Source: Sphingomonas sp. BK580
GTDB lineage: Bacteria > Pseudomonadota > Alphaproteobacteria > Sphingomonadales > Sphingomonadaceae
Assembly: GCF_014194975.1 (NCBI RefSeq)
Contig: NZ_JACIAY010000003.1
Span: 62,001-126,000 of the forward strand
Direction of reading: 5' to 3'
Length of the DNA: 64,000 nucleotides
Positions 63,546-64,000 of this stretch are shown here, one piece after another; positions within the stretch are counted from its first letter, which is position 1, and every line of letters begins with the position of its first letter. The notes under the pieces were generated by a model, which was not told where the DNA came from, made no database searches, and saw only the letters and a program-made list of their open reading frames with translations. The translations under genes and the position numbers were made by a program.

Positions 63546-63869
63546 TTACTCCGACTGCAGCAGCTGGCGCCGCGCCTCGATCGTCTTCTCCTCGAGCGCG
63601 CGGCGCACCGCGGCCTCGTCGACGTCGACGTTGGCGGCGGTGAGGTCGCCGTACACCTTGCGCACCACGTCCTCGTCGCCGGCCTCCTCGAAGTCGGCCT
63701 GGACGACCGCCTTGGCATAAGCGTCGGTCTCGGCGGGGGTGAGCTGCATCAGCTCGGCGGCCCATTGCCCGACGAGGCGGTTGCGCCGCGCGACGATGCG
63801 GAACGCCACTTCCTCGTCGCGCGCGAACTTGGCCTCGAACGCGCGCTGGCGATCCTCGAAAGCGGTCAT
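63546..63869 (-). CDS. DUF1476 protein, ATP synthase zeta-subunit-like inhibitor
   Basis: 107 residues. FEDRQRAFEAKFARDEEVAFRIVARRNRLVGQWAAELM and YAKAVVQADFEEAGDEDVVRKV are DUF1476 signatures. In Paracoccus this family is the zeta subunit that blocks ATP hydrolysis by F1. The N-terminal inhibitory stretch is present. It is followed by bolA after 5 bases. Confidence 0.9.
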   Translation of the reverse strand: MTAFEDRQRAFEAKFARDEEVAFRIVARRNRLVGQWAAELMQLTPAETDAYAKAVVQADFEEAGDEDVVRKVYGDLTAANVDVDEAAVRRALEEKTIEARRQLLQSE

Positions 63870-64000
63870 GCTGGTTCCCCACCGTGTAGCGCACCGGGAT
63901 AGTGCGCGCGGCGGCGCGGTGCAACGGGCGGGCGGGTGATGGGCGGCGGGGACGGTGGCCGAGCCGCGTCCTGCCTACCCGCGTCGTCCTCCCCGGCGAG
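63870..64000. other. Upstream region at the window edge
   Basis: 131 bases before the zeta-inhibitor gene up to the right end. The promoter of the leftward operon should lie here. CTGGTTCCCCACCG at about 63871 is part of its leader. No gene is visible. Confidence 0.4.

Overview
The window is a 64 kb piece of a high-GC alphaproteobacterial chromosome, most likely from Sphingomonas or a close relative. Reasons: the gene order trpD-trpC-moaC-moeA-lexA; a LexA gene preceded by the alphaproteobacterial GTTC-N7-GTTC operator; a ComEC without a metallo-beta-lactamase domain; FliL, FliM, a DUF6468-like protein and MotE in one operon; and several families largely confined to this class (DUF2794, DUF1465/RcdA, DUF1476/ATPase zeta inhibitor, YdcH). 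Gene density is high and codon use looks uniform. I see no phage, integrase, transposase, CRISPR array, rRNA or tRNA.

Layout. 1-9.1 kb: the end of tryptophan biosynthesis, two molybdenum-cofactor genes, the SOS repressor, convergent comEC, then gltX, gltA and a small membrane protein. 9.1-21.9 kb: envelope and motility. A lipoprotein and an L,D-transpeptidase come first, then flgF-flgG-flgA-flgH leftward and fliL-fliM-DUF6468-motE rightward. These are followed by a divergent accessory group: a FliL-like exported protein, an 84-residue membrane protein and a large exported repeat protein. Four non-coding gaps of 460-750 bases lie in and around this block. 21.9-25.6 kb: a sugar kinase with a MarR regulator, a hydrolase, and a YcaQ-type winged-helix protein. 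25.7-28.9 kb: glmS and glmU (UDP-GlcNAc synthesis). 29-37.3 kb: a tightly coupled phosphate block, gph-vanZ-phoR-pstS-pstC-pstA-pstB-phoU-phoB. 37.5-41.3 kb: a secreted Pro/Ala-rich protein, a short-chain dehydrogenase, a membrane protein, DUF2794 and cysE. 41.4-44.5 kb: a TauE exporter, ahpD-ahpC and divergent oxyR (peroxide defence). 44.7-51.9 kb: tonB, moaD-moaE, pgsA, an LplT-like transporter, a 57-residue membrane protein, a gamma-carbonic anhydrase, nitronate monooxygenase, RcdA and two YdcH proteins. 52-64 kb: prepilin peptidase, thiolase, a Tat-exported Dabb protein, prolyl oligopeptidase, nadA, DUF4230, an MBL hydrolase, blaI-blaR1, and the grxD-bolA-zeta inhibitor group.

The regulatory DNA is the most informative part. 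It holds three GTTC half-sites at an 11-base period before lexA, two GAYTAC-N4-GTARTC palindromes 21 bases apart before blaI, an inverted repeat between ahpC and oxyR, three TGACGTC copies at the marR/hydrolase divergence, and an identical CCTATRATAGGAC element in both divergent flagellar intergenic regions. From 25.6 kb onward, but not before, intergenic spaces carry imperfect palindromes of about 90-95 bases. The best candidate for an under-described system is the motility accessory group at 18.9-21.5 kb. It shares the CCTATRATAGGAC element with the core flagellar genes but has no standard gene names.
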